Of a stretch of DNA of 64,000 nucleotides, positions 44,270-55,325 are shown in pieces; position 1 is the stretch's first letter, and the number at the start of each line of letters is the position of its first letter. The notes under the pieces were generated by a model. It had not been told where the DNA came from. It made no database searches and saw nothing but the letters and a program-made list of their open reading frames with translations. The position numbers and the translations under genes are program-made. The DNA comes from Pinus tabuliformis (taxonomy: Eukaryota > Streptophyta > Pinopsida > Pinales > Pinaceae): positions 694,100,420-694,164,419 of the forward strand of contig CM062813.1 in NCBI GenBank assembly GCA_031772625.1. Reading direction: 5' to 3'.

Positions 44270-45359
44270 TGGAATGGTGCTCAAGGATAAACTCAGAAAC
44301 ATCAAAGCTGAGAATGGAGACAGTATGCCCTAGTATCTCACGAAGTTCACCCAATGCCGGTATGAGCTGGGAAGTGTGGGGGTAGCTGTTGAGGATGAGG
44401 ATATGGTGAGTCTAGCACTCCTTGGCCTTCCTAAGAGTTGGCATAACTACCAGGACTTAGTGAATGGAGGGGAGAAATTGCCAGGATGGGAGAGACTTTG
44501 GTCGGATCTTGTGCAAGAGGAGATTAGATGGCGCACCAAAGATAGTTCTTCATCTATGCAAGATTTGGAGAACTGTGCCTTAGCGAGTAAGGCGAAGAAG
44601 GGGAAGGGGAAGGTTTCTCTTTCAGAATCCAGTTCTTCCAATGATGGGAAGAAGGTTGCCAAGTTGAAGGTGAGATGCTTTCGTTGTCATGATTTGGGCC
44701 ATTATGCTACTAATTGCCCAAGGAAGAAGTCCAAGAAGGGATCCAGGGAAGGATCTGAAGGTGAGGCAGCCTCACTTGCTTCACAGTTTGAGTTGGATTT
44801 CACACTCTTCGAATGCATGGTTTCATCCATGGTGGGAAGTGGTTGGTTTCTTGACAGTGGAGCTTCTTTCCACATGACCGGTGACAAAATTTTATTTAGT
44901 ACTTTGGAGGAGAAAGATCTCCAGATACTCATAGGGATGGGTAATGATGAGAAGTATAGTGTCTCAGGTGTAGGCACGATTATTTTTCAAAGGGAGCATG
45001 GAGCTCGCCTTACCTTGACCGATGTCACGTATGTACCAGGACTAAAGAGAAGCTTGGTGTCGATCACGATGCTGGAAGATAGAGGCTATGATGTAGTCTT
45101 CAGTAAGGGAAAGATTTTCCTTAGACACATCATCACAAGACAGGTGAAGCAGATTAGTTCACAGGTCAAGAACCTGTATGCTCTTGAGGTTCAAGATGCA
45201 TGCAAAGCCTTGAGCAGCGAGGCAACTGATGGAGACTTGGTGGTTGAGAGGGAGCGTATATTACCTCTCAACATGCAGAGCCAGAAGAAGTCTCAGACGA
45301 TTGTGGAGGGGCCACAATTAGTGCAGCAGCTTCAGGAGGTTGTGCAGCAGCCACAATAA
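44270..45359 (+). pseudogene. Copia D gag-protease
   Basis: The main open stretch is 327 codons from 44376. Gag end: EDEDMVSLALLGLPKSWHNY. A lysine/serine-rich linker follows, then zinc knuckle VRCFRCHDLGHYATNCPRKK near 44670, protease active-site segment SGWFLDSGASFHMTGDKILF near 44840, and the YVPGLKRSLVSITMLEDRGY region. A glutamine-rich tail ends it before any integrase. Homologous to copia C. It could supply particles but not copying or integration. Confidence 0.8.
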
Positions 45360-45953
45360 TGGAAGCTGGGAGGAGATCGAGTAGAGACATCTACTCATGC
45401 AGAGACATCCAGTAGGGGCAAACTTTGAGCCAGGTGGGCTGACGGATTGCATGTAGCCATACCTCCAGGTAGGAGGTGGGGTGATTTGGATTGATTGTCC
45501 CAAGGAGGAGGGGCAAGATCCTTGAGGTACCCAACCTCTTGGATAAGACCTTGCTACGAGAGCCTCGATGTGGAGTAGCAGGAACTGACTGATTGGGTAG
45601 AGACAAATGCGGATGGAGTGGCAGAGAGAGCGATAATGCAGGGAATCCCAGGACAGCACATATCATGCAGGCTGCAACAATGCGAGAGGCACAAGTGTTT
45701 TTGCACAGTTCTAGGTGGCACAGAGAGGTGTGAAATGGTGCGAGATGCATGGAGATGTTGCAGTAGCGCAAATGTCAGAGAGGGAACACTTATCAGCAGC
45801 AGGTACAGCTTCAACATCAAAGTATGTTCCTAGCCCAACAGAGTGGTCAGTGGGGAGTGTTTTTGTTCCAAGTGTTGATTGGGGAAAAGTGGACCGGGCA
45901 GATGTGTTGCATGCAGAACATTCCAGAATTACAGGATCGGGTTTGAGAGGAAG
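45360..45953 (+). other. Copia D 3' non-coding region
   Basis: GC-richer than its surroundings; no supported frame. It ends in the purine-rich GAGAGGAAG before the right LTR. Confidence 0.55.
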
Positions 45954-47115
45954 TGTTGAAAAGTGTGCAACAAGAAATGCTTGTTGAGAATGCAACAAGA
46001 TGATGGAGCTTAGTGGAAAGGAGTCGCCTTCAATAAGTGGGCCCATAGGCAAATTATGGCGCAAAGTCTATTTTTGGATCACAGCAGGAGTGATCACAGC
46101 AGGAGTGATCATAGCAGGAGTAATCATAGCAGGAGTGATCACAGCAGGAGCGATCAGAGTCTATTTTTAGACTACTAGTCAAAAATAGAAAAGTCAAATA
46201 TTATTGTCTCATAATAATATTTAGACTATAAACTTTATCTTATCCTCTTGGAGCACTTCAGTTTGAGCTACAGATGTGACACATGCAGATGTTAGAAGGA
46301 AATACGTTTTCTTTATGAGTCAGTTGAGTTGTTGCATGTAGGACATCAGTTAGAACTCATGTGGTTGAGTTCTGTGGAGTTGGATGAGCAGTTAATGGAG
46401 TTGTGTTCAGTTTGACTTAGTTGAACTAGTTGTATTTAGTCTAACTGATCAATAGACTAAGTGATGAGTTGTGTGAATTAGTTATTAATTAATTGACTAA
46501 TTATTAACTCATAATGCAACTGAAGAATACATCAGTTAACTCAGTGCATGTACAGTTCAGTGGAGACAGGTGTTAGAGGTTGAGATTGCTATCAGTTGTG
46601 CATGAGATTGTGCACATGCATGGGATTGAGTTATGCCAATGATCTCTGCGTAGTGTGGGCCAATACCAAGTGAAATATAGCTTGTGCTCATGTGATTTAC
46701 AATGTGGGTGATTTTCACAAGGTAAATAGGAGTTTGGATCAGCCATTCTCATTCATTCTCTTGCAGGATTGTGCAGTGGAGGCAGGCAAGCAGCGGAGGA
46801 GATTTGGAGATCAGATCTAAGCTGTATTATGTGTAACAGGTGGAGATAGTGCTGGATACTTGTGAGGAGTATTGTACTATGATTGTTACATGTTCTCAAT
46901 CAATATAATATACAGATAGTTGGGGTTTTTAGCGAGATGCTCTCCCCGAGAAAATACTGTGTTGATATGTGCGATTGATGCTTTTATGTGCGCATGTTAT
47001 TGTTTCTGCTTCTGTAAATTGATGATCAACTTAGAGGAGGTGCATGTTTTCCGAAATAGTGTATAATCGAGATAATCTCAGTTGAATATGTGTCATGTTA
47101 TTCAAAATTTCTACA
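45954..47115 (+). repeat. Copia D 3' LTR
   Basis: Matches 42920-44014. Includes a five-unit 15-bp tandem repeat at 46076-46155 where the left LTR has about one unit. Confidence 0.9.
46076..46155 (+). repeat. 15-bp minisatellite in copia D LTR
   Basis: Units GATCACAGCAGGAGT, GATCATAGCAGGAGT, AATCATAGCAGGAGT and GATCACAGCAGGAGC, five in a row. Confidence 0.9.
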
Positions 47116-47600
47116 TACCTGCAGTATTATGGGCTTATAGGATGACATGCAAGAAACTGACGGGACAGACACCTTTCCGGCTGGTCTATGGAGCGGAAGA
47201 TGTAATGCCAATGGAGTATATCATGCCTAGTCTCCGCATAGCAGTGCTCATAGGTATGACAGACCGCAGAGCCCTGGAGGAGAGGCTCGTACAGTTGGAG
47301 GAACTCGAAGAGGAACAGTTTTTGGCTAGATTCCATCAGTAGGTACAAAAGTAGTGTGAAAAGGCCTGGCACGATCGACATATTAAGTTGCGCACCTTCA
47401 AGGTGAAGGATTTGGTGTTACTATATGATAGTAAGTTTGGTAAATTCCCGAGAAAGTGCAAAATGCATTGGCTGGGACTGTATGTTATTAAGGAGGTCAC
47501 AGACGGGGGCACAATGTAGTTGGTAAAACTAAATGGACAACCTTTCCCAGGAAAAGTGAATGGAAATTGGTTGAATCCATACATGGGTGGCCTAGCTATC
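47116..47600 (+). pseudogene. Element E integrase end
   Basis: [36 protein letters not shown], then FKVKDLVLLYDSKFGKFPRK and GNWLNPYMGG: the carboxy-terminal end of a gypsy integrase, with the usual late LV-Y-G-E motif and the basic tail. Broken. Confidence 0.75.
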
Positions 47601-48656
47601 TGACAGAAGCACAGTCTTAGCACTCCAGGCAGCTGAAAGGAGGCGTGGGACTATAAATAGATGCAGGGAATGCAGGAGCAGATACAGGGAAGCAGTTCCA
47701 ATACCGCGGTCTCCGAACAGCGTGTCTAGGAGATACAGTGGGCAACCGCTTAGTGCGATGTTGACCTTGCAGCAATCCGAGCAGAGTTGGAAGGTCTCCG
47801 CGCGAAGATCTGTGCACCGAAAAAGTGACTCTAGGGTGAGTCACGATGTTTGTGTTTGGGGCCTATTGGGCACTGGATCCCCCCAAGGCAAGTTTTGGGG
47901 CTTAAATCCCAAGTTTTGACTAAGTCCGACGTAAAGACTTCGCGATTTGTGGGCGTAAAGTGTGAAGTTGTAATTAAGTCATAGGGTTGTCTGCCCTTAC
48001 TTTTGTAATGTAATGTCAGCTTGAGAGTTCTACACATGGTCTACGGACCATGGGATTGTATAAATAGAGTGAGGCTTGAAGTGTAAAGAGACATCTAAGA
48101 AGATATAATATCTAATGAGGAAGCATTGAGTCTAAAGTGTAAAGTCGTGTCTTTGGGTCGTAGAGTAGGAGAAGGCTCTGCAGCTTAGTGCGCAGAGGCC
48201 TAATAGTCCGCAGCTAAGTGCGCGGGGCGGGTTGAGTCTATAATATTTGGATAAGTAATAAAGAGAAGTTTTGCATTAATTTCATGTATCTTTTACTATT
48301 TTCTACATTGAATGTATTGGGTATAATTTCCTTTTCTGCTTTTTATATGATGCACAAACTTATATGAATGTGTTGAATAAGTGAATATAAGATAAAGTAT
48401 CCATTTGCGCGAAGATAACTAACTGTTATAAGAAGATAAGTAAGATCCACGGTGTAACTTGGGGAAATAGCGCAGATCATTGTTTTAGCAACGTAAAAGA
48501 TCCTCAGCCCCTGGTTAAGGTTGTGCGAAGGCGAGTATAATAGAGCGCGAAGGCCTTGCAGGTCAGGAAAGTGCGCGGAGTGACCTGCGTGAAGGTATTC
48601 ACAGTTGGACCAAAGTGACCCCTTAGACATCTCAAGGATTCGGAAACTTGGTTCCA
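47601..48656 (+). other. Element E 3' region, LTR-like
   Basis: No coding frame. A purine-rich GAAAGGAGGCGTGGGA at 47635-47650 and a 7-bp inverted repeat GTGACTC/GAGTCAC around 47826-47845 precede AT-rich DNA with TATA box TATAAATA at 48059-48066 and GCAGCTTAGTGCGC-type repeats near 48180-48225. It is likely an LTR, but the exact ends were not fixed. It runs to the cut gypsy B LTR at 48657. Confidence 0.5.
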
Positions 48657-49931
48657 GCAGAAAAGAATCAGCCAAATCTTTAAGAGTTGCCTCAGACTTT
48701 CTTAGTTCATCCGCACTTGCCTCCATTACTGTCGCTTCTGGTTGTTCTCCTTCTAGCAAATTGTATGTCCCTTGCCATGTAGTACCAGTAAGACCAGTGC
48801 ATGTAGTATCTGAGATTAAGCCTTTCCTTGAAGCTGTAGCAGCTTGGCCTGAGGCAGGTGTCGCAGTAGAACCTGCCACCTTCTTGAACTTCTTTCCCAT
48901 CATATTCAGACTTCTCTCAGTAGTCGAATTCTACACAGTGCAAGAGAAATTGTAACAAAGAAATAACAATGACAATCCATAACGGGATAAATATATGATT
49001 TGAAGCGTGGCGAGATTATTCCTAAAAGAGGCTGCGGATCTAATGATTTGAGAAGGCACCGTAGATGCAATAATGGTGATTTTACGGCCTGCAGCTTCAT
49101 AAATGACCATTACTTAAGTTATTAAACCGAATGACCCCTTAAAGCGTGTAATAGATTTTTTCAAAGGTCTAATCGTAATTGCTCGTTAATTCGAAGGGGC
49201 AAAGCTTTAAATACGCATGCATTACCTTATCCCTTTACTTAACGTCATTTTGAAATCCGTGATTTTGTCAAATCGATTTTAAATATAACTTTAATGCTTT
49301 GAAATAATCACCTTTTGAAACTGAGGTCATCATTAAGCGTCATCATATCGCATCGGAAGTGTGTGTGTGGCGTTATCACTTGGGAAAGTTCTTTAGCGAA
49401 CGCCGATTGCGATATCGCATTCGGCGCGCGAACATAACCCCTGAATGTGTATCAATTGCTTTTAGCGAATGCCGATAGCGATATCGCATCGGGGAAAGGA
49501 TATAAACGTCTCATGAAAATGCGTAGAATTGTACCGATTGCCGATATGCGATATCGCATCGGGCCGGAGTGTTAAAACATTTTTCACGAGACATAGTGCC
49601 GTGCCGATAGCCGATTGCCGATATCGCGTCGCATCGGGGAAAAGGTATGTGCCCTTTTGTGTGTGCATTGGCTATTGCCGATGGCCGATAGCGATATCGC
49701 ATCGGGAAAAACCAAGATGGCAACCGAACTTGTGATTACTTTTTTGGACTTAACCAAAAATTGCTTATCATTTGTTCAACAAGGGTTTTTTGCATAAATT
49801 CATTTGATTATCATACCTTATTTGAACAAGTTTATTGATGCCAATTAAAAATTTTAAAAGGGACCCATTTCATATGTAAATTGTTTGTGATAAAAATGTT
49901 ATGAAATGGGGGGTTGTTGTAGGGCACAACA
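48657..49931 (-). repeat. Gypsy B1 3' LTR, partial
   Basis: Equals 60951-62225 at a constant offset of 12294. Contains the palindrome array (49345-49700) and the start of the LTR reading frame (48903 downward). Confidence 0.93.
49345..49700 (-). repeat. Phased palindrome array, B1 3' LTR
   Basis: Copy of 61639-61994: palindromes GCGATATCGC in a GCCGATAGCGATATCGCATC context, spaced 67-72 bp. Confidence 0.85.
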
Positions 49932-50190
49932 ATTGGCGATTCGCTGGGAGAACCAGTTATCTCTGACCTAACAATTATACTTACACTTTCTCAAATAGAA
50001 TCTTTATAAAAGAAAGGAAATTTCTAATATAACTAGATATCTATTGCTTCTAAATAAAACAGGTTTCTTCATTTAACTTCCTCTTTTTATAAATGCACTT
50101 CGAGTATTAAAATAAGTCCTTATTGGTTTGTAAAAGTAAAAATAGAAAACTTTTCCATATCAGCTTTTTAAAATAAACCCCTCTGTCACA

Positions 50191-50239
50191 GGTAGAGCCT
50201 CTGCTGCCAGCAAACATTCATAGTCTCGGCAGGGTTACC
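50191..50239 (-). other. Conserved 3' UTR stem-loop, gypsy B1
   Basis: Minus strand: outer GGTA/TACC and inner CTGCC/GGCAG. In gypsy A (32687-32735) the inner arm is TTGTC facing GGCAG, still pairing through two wobbles. Second copy at 62485-62533. Confidence 0.5.
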
Positions 50240-50427
50240 TTTTAACCATGTTGCTGTCCATTGTTCCATTCACCTTAGAGTGTGACTAAACAGAATGAAT
50301 TCAAAAGATATTCTCGTAATTTTTTGAATTTCAATTTCTTTTTTCTTAAGATAAAAGCCATTGTCCTGGTTTGGTGGCCAGATAGATGACAATGCCATTC
50401 ACGGGTAGTAATTTAAACTGAACAAGC

Positions 50428-50553
50428 TGGCTCGTGATGAGACCCCTTGTCTTGAGATTTCAAGCCATTACCCTGTTTGGTATGCAGTTTTGGTAATGTC
50501 AGTTAAATTATTTTCCTATGAACATGGTAAGCAGGCTTGTGATAAGACCTCTT
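50428..50553 (-). other. Paired 3' UTR hairpins, gypsy B1
   Basis: Minus strand GGTCTTATCACAAGCC and GGTCTCATCACGAGCC, roughly 100 bases apart. The first has CTT/AAG where the second has CTC/GAG, a compensatory change. Confidence 0.55.
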
Positions 50554-50992
50554 ATCTTTAATCTTTTATATTTTAGAATTACACTCTGAGTAATCAAAAA
50601 CTGTTGGTGAATGGGATGAACAATTATCTTATTAAGAATAAATGGATGACAGGTTTAAGAGTTGAAGATGCTGAAGATGAATTAGCTCCTATTTTCATAT
50701 AGATAACCTTTGGGGACTAATTTCAATCACTCAAGATGATTCAAAGAACTTCGTTCAGAGTGAAGTTTACAAAGGTGAGTCTGTAATGCTCAGAATAAAA
50801 AGATATCTAATTTCCTAGAAATGATCTCTCTCGGTTCAGGATGCTATTTTTTAAAAAGTAAATATTAATATTATTATGGCGAGACAGCTTTTGTTTACAG
50901 CGAAAGGTCAATGGGAATGTCCCACATTCTTATTCCTACAAAACCTACAAACTATGAAAAACTAATAAGCTACGAAGAGAAGGGGTTACCTC

Positions 50993-53900
50993 CTCAGTTA
51001 AAGAATTTCTTCAGAATTAGACCATTGACAGGGAGAGAATCTCTCCCCCTGATAGATTTTGAAGTATGAATGTGGAATGGCCTACTTTTTCACAGATCTG
51101 AAATGGTCCTAGCCATAGTTTTTGGAATTTGGAATGTTTACCTTTATCTTCATGGCTTTGTCCCATTTCAGGACTAGATCTCCGACTTCAAATTGTCTAG
51201 GGCTGGATGAGGCTAGATCGAAAGCTGTTTTAATGACTTGCTGATGTCTTGCATGTGTAACCTTGGCTTTATCCCTTTCTTCTTCAAGTTTGAGTATTTG
51301 ATCATGTCTAAACTGTATAGAAGAAGAAGGAGTTTCGTCTATAAATCGCACTAGGGCTAAAGATGGGAGAAGAAGATTGGTTGGTACGACTGCTTCTTTT
51401 CCATAAACAAGATTAAACGGAGAGGTCCCTATGGAAGCTTTCTGTGTAATTCTATCGGCCCATAATGCAAATACCAAGGATTTATGCCAGTTCTTATGAT
51501 TCTCTTCAATTGTTCACTTAATGATTTTGATTAGATTTTTATTAGTTGATTCTGCTAGGCCGTTACCCGGGGGTAATAGTTGGCAGAATACTTTAATTTG
51601 AATCCTCTTTTGATAGCGAAATCAATCATTGCATTGCCTGAGAAGTAAGAAGCATTATCAAAGACAAGAGCGTTTGGGACACCAAACCTGGTTACGATGA
51701 ACTAATCTATAAATTCGATGATTGCTTCCGAGTTTGTTGTCTTTAATGGAACTGCTTCTACCCACTTTGTAAAGTAATCAGTTGCTGTAAGGATATACTT
51801 GTGTTGCTTGGAAGATGAAGGATTTATTTCTCCAATAATGTCCAATCCCCATTGTTCAAAAGGTTGTTCAATGTTGATTGGTTGTAAAGGGAAAGCTGGC
51901 TTTTGTTGTCTTCCACTGGCAGTTTGGCACTTAATGCATTTCCTTACATATTCATGAGCATCCTTAAACAAAGTAGGCCAGTAATATCCGGCATGAATTA
52001 CTTTATGAGCTGTTGTATCAGCTCCAAAATGTCCTCCTGCCGGTCCATCGTGTAGCTCCTGCAAAACCTTTTGAGCTTCAGGTTTCTCAAGGCATCTTAG
52101 TAATACAGAATCATAGTTTCTCCTGAAGAGCACATCATTAATAAGAGAAAAACTCTTAGCTTTCAATCTAATGGCTCTTTTATTCTTGTAGGACAAATTG
52201 GTAGGTGCATAACCATTCTTTAAATAAAAGATTAGATCTGAATATTGAGATTCGGAATCCGGTATACTTAGCTGATTGACTTCTTGGTTTTGCTCTGTAT
52301 CACCTGATTCAGGAATGTTTGATGCTCCTGCTAAGATCCTGCAAAAACCTTGACCTTTAACAAATTTTGCTGGCTTTATTTCTAGATCATATTCTTGGAG
52401 GGCTGCGACCCAATTTGCCCTTTTTTCTCCCAATTCCTTTTGAATTAATAGTTGCCTAACTGCGGAGAAAGGAACTATTACTTTAGTATGGGTTTTAAGA
52501 AGAAAGGGCCGATAATGTTTGACTGCTTTAAAGACAGCAAAAGCTTGTTTCTCAATTTCGGAATAATTCAATTCGGCGCCTTGAAAGTTAGAACTGAAGA
52601 ACGAAATAGGCGCTTCCAAATTGTCATCATTCAACTGAGTTAGTACTGCTGCGTAAGATAAGTCGGATGCAATAGTATATAATGTAAAATGATTAGCAAG
52701 ATTTGGAGTATTCAGGGCTGGGACATTGATTATGGATTGCTTAATATCATGAAAAGCTTGCTTTTCTTCTAGTCCCCATCTGAAGGTTGAATTCTTTTTA
52801 ATCATCTTTTGCAGTGGTAGTACAATCTGTGAAAAATCTGGAACAAATCGCTTAACGAAATTAATTTGTCCTAAAAACGACTGCATCGATTTTTTATTGT
52901 GTGGAAAAGGAATTTCAGAAATTTCTTTAATTCGCTCAGGATCTACATAAATGCCATCCTTAGATACAATAAACCCTAAGAGCTTGCCTTGGTTGAGAGC
53001 GAAGAAAGACTTTTTCGGGTTAAGAGAGATACCATATGTTTTGCATCGTTGAAAAATCTGATTTAAATCATGCAAGTGATTATATCTCTTTTTAGAATAT
53101 ACAGTAATGTCATCGAGGTAGACAACTACTGTTCGGTTAATTAACCCTCTAAAGGCTGTATCCATAGCTCTTTGAAATGTTGCTCCTGCATTTATGAGTC
53201 CGAAAGGCATCTTTTGGTATGCGTAAGTTCCCCATTTTGTTCTGAATGTAGTTTTTAATTGGTCATCAGGGTGGACCAACACTTGATTGTATCCTGAGAA
53301 ACCGTCAAGAAAGGACATCAATTCAGATCCTGCTACCGATTGAAGGATTTGCTCCATGGTAGGCAGAGGGAAGTTATCTTTTAAGCTTGCCTTATTTAAA
53401 TTTCTGAAATCAATACAGATTCTGATATCGCCGTTTTTCTTCCTGACGGGTACCATATTGGAGACCCAGTTTGAATGTCGGACAGGGAAAATAATCTTAG
53501 CTTTTAAAAGCTTATTAAGTTCCGACTTTATCTGGCTCTCCAAATTTGGATGGATTTTTCTTAACTTCTGCTGGATTGGTTTTTGATCGGGAAGCATAGG
53601 AATAGTGTGTTGTATGATAGATGTATCATATGTCTTAAGGTCATCATACTTCCAAGCAAAAACTTGTTTGTTTTTTCTTAAAAGTTTGATAAATGCTTCC
53701 TTTTCTATTGTAGAAAGTCCTAATCCTAAATTTATATTTTGAGGAGTTTGAGCCGTTCCTAAATTAATCAATTCAAACCTAAGAGTAGAGCTCTGGAGTT
53801 TAGCATTAATTACAGGTTTAAACCTATCTTTGATGTCATAAAGGTCTTCAAGCTTTACCACAGGTTTAGGAATAACGTTATCTTGAGATGTTTGCTTCAT

Positions 53901-55325
53901 TTGAGAATCATGCTCATCCTCTTCTATGACTTGATTGTCATAGGACTTTTCAGAGGTCAAAAATTGCAAAATATCCTCGTCATGGTTGAAAACCCTCCAG
54001 TTAGTGATGTTATCAGGAACTGAAGGTCTAAAAATTAACTCTACAGAAAATCTATCAAGACTATAGTCTTCGGAAGGGAGGAGTTTGGAAGCTACGTTGG
54101 CTAGCAAATCAGCTGCTGAATTTTGCGATCTTGGGATTGAAAAAATATTGAATGCTGAGAAATGCGAAGTGAGATCTTGCACTAGCGTTTGATAATGTTT
54201 AAGGTGGCTTGAGAGGCAATGAATTGTATTCCTTACCTGTTTAACAATGATCTCACTATCGCCGAATACTTTTAAATATTGGACTTTAAGGTCAATTGCC
54301 TTATATAATCCCTGCAGTAGTGCTTCGTATTCGGCTGTATTGTTGGTGCATTCAAATTCTAATCTACAAGAAAGCATCGTCTTTTCGCCTGTTGGACTAA
54401 CCAAAATGCAACCTGCTCCTGAGCCCTCGCTGGACTTAGAGCCATCAAAATACAAAGACCAAAATAAAGGAGAATCAGAAATATTTACATCCTTTTGATC
54501 TACATTAAAGCATTTGGATAAATTTGATTGTGAAAAATTTTCTACTTGAGATGTACAATGATTGACTTGAAAAGGGGAAGATTGGGCAACAAAATTGCCA
54601 AAGAATGACTGTGAAGAATAATTTCCCAAAATGTTATTGTTGAAAGCTACCGGCTGGTTTTCTTGTTCGAAATCGGTTACTGTATGAGTCATATGCTTTT
54701 CACGGTCGATCCTTATTTGATTTGGCTTACCCTTGTAGGGGAGCCACATATGTGACCAATCCGTGGAAATGTATCCATGCAGTTTCTCAGACCAGTCTCT
54801 GCTCAAAATTAAACCGTAGAATTCAGGTATGTCGGCGATCAAAATGTCTATTCTCTGTACTATTCTGGGATCAGCAGACAACCTGATAGTCACGGAATTA
54901 ATCTCTCCTATGACCTGTACTTTGGTTCTGTCTAACTGTACAATGTGGATGGCTGACTTCTGGGGTTCTATGTTCAGCTTAGAACAAACTGAAGCTGGCA
55001 TAATATTGGATGAAGCCCCTGAATCAATTAAACAGTTATGCAGATTTCGATTATAGATTTCATAGGTGAGCAAGAAAGGTGGGGTATGAGAATTGGATCT
55101 ATCTCCAATCAGAACCGAATCGGTAGCCTCGACCATATCTGGGGGGGGTTGTCCTGAATCATTAGCAGCTTTTGAACTGGGAAGAGGGGAAGAGGGAATA
55201 GCGTTAAATTCCCTTAGGAGCAATTTTTGTTGATGTTTTAATTTACCTAGTTCAAACATGGTTATGTTTGCCTTGGTCTTTTTCATGTCATCGACAATAT
55301 TATACTCCATATGGTCAGATACCAC
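50993..55325 (-). pseudogene. Gypsy B1 pol (protease, extra RNase H, RT, RNase H, integrase)
   Basis: A long frame of about 1200 codons covers most of it. Approximate residue order: protease LHNCLIDSGASSNIMPASVC near 105; RNase H-like domain LYFDGSKSSEGSGAGCILVS with NNTAEYEALLQGL and FGDSEIIVKQV, 290-425; RT 600-760 with IRICIDFRNLNK and YLDDITVYSKK; second RNase H 850-980; integrase zinc-finger region ELHDGPAGGHFGA with YVRKCIKCQTASGRQQ, then TATDYFTKWVEAVPLKT. The integrase end with ADRITQKASIGTSPFNLVYG follows. It looks almost whole, with one or two breaks. It sits in a different frame from gag, meeting it at 55325. Confidence 0.88.

Larger units (their letters stand above)
42920..47115 (+). 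mobile_element. Copia D, gag-protease-only copia element
   Basis: 4.2 kb with LTRs 42920-44014 (1095 bp) and 45954-47115 (1162 bp), TACCT duplication, primer site at 44015 and gag-protease at 44270-45359. There is no integrase, RT or RNase H, so it is non-autonomous. The LTRs are very similar apart from a repeat expansion in the right copy, so insertion is fairly recent. It probably used the enzymes of a copia C-like relative. Coding part slightly broken at the start. Confidence 0.88.
40599..48656 (+). mobile_element. Element E, decayed gypsy-like element split by copia D
   Basis: Two parts: 40599-42919, with zinc knuckles, a protease-like domain and a gag-like segment; and 47116-48656, with the end of an integrase and a 3' LTR-like region. 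Copia D sits between with TACCT copies. The reverse transcriptase is not present, so E was reduced before copia D arrived. The left end is cut by copia C and the right end meets a broken gypsy B LTR. Many breaks; very old. Confidence 0.65.
49932..50992 (-). other. Gypsy B1 3' untranslated region
   Basis: Non-coding. It holds the conserved stem-loop (50191-50239) and the paired hairpins (50428-50553). It begins, beside the LTR, with a PBS-like sequence on the plus strand. A nearly identical copy is at 62226-63286. Confidence 0.7.

Noticed and set aside
45318-46064. Several overlapping minus-strand frames of 90-130 codons
   Set aside because: They overlap each other in the GC-richer tail of copia D, share no motif and run into the LTR; chance frames.
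49462-49735. Small frames on both strands across the palindrome array (also 61756-62029)
   Set aside because: Palindromic repeats keep all frames open by chance; the residue patterns just repeat the DNA motif.
50191-50239. tRNA-like sequence because of GGTAGAGCC and a paired TACC end
   Set aside because: No anticodon arm or T-arm pattern of the right spacing, and the pairing that is kept is a simple two-part stem.
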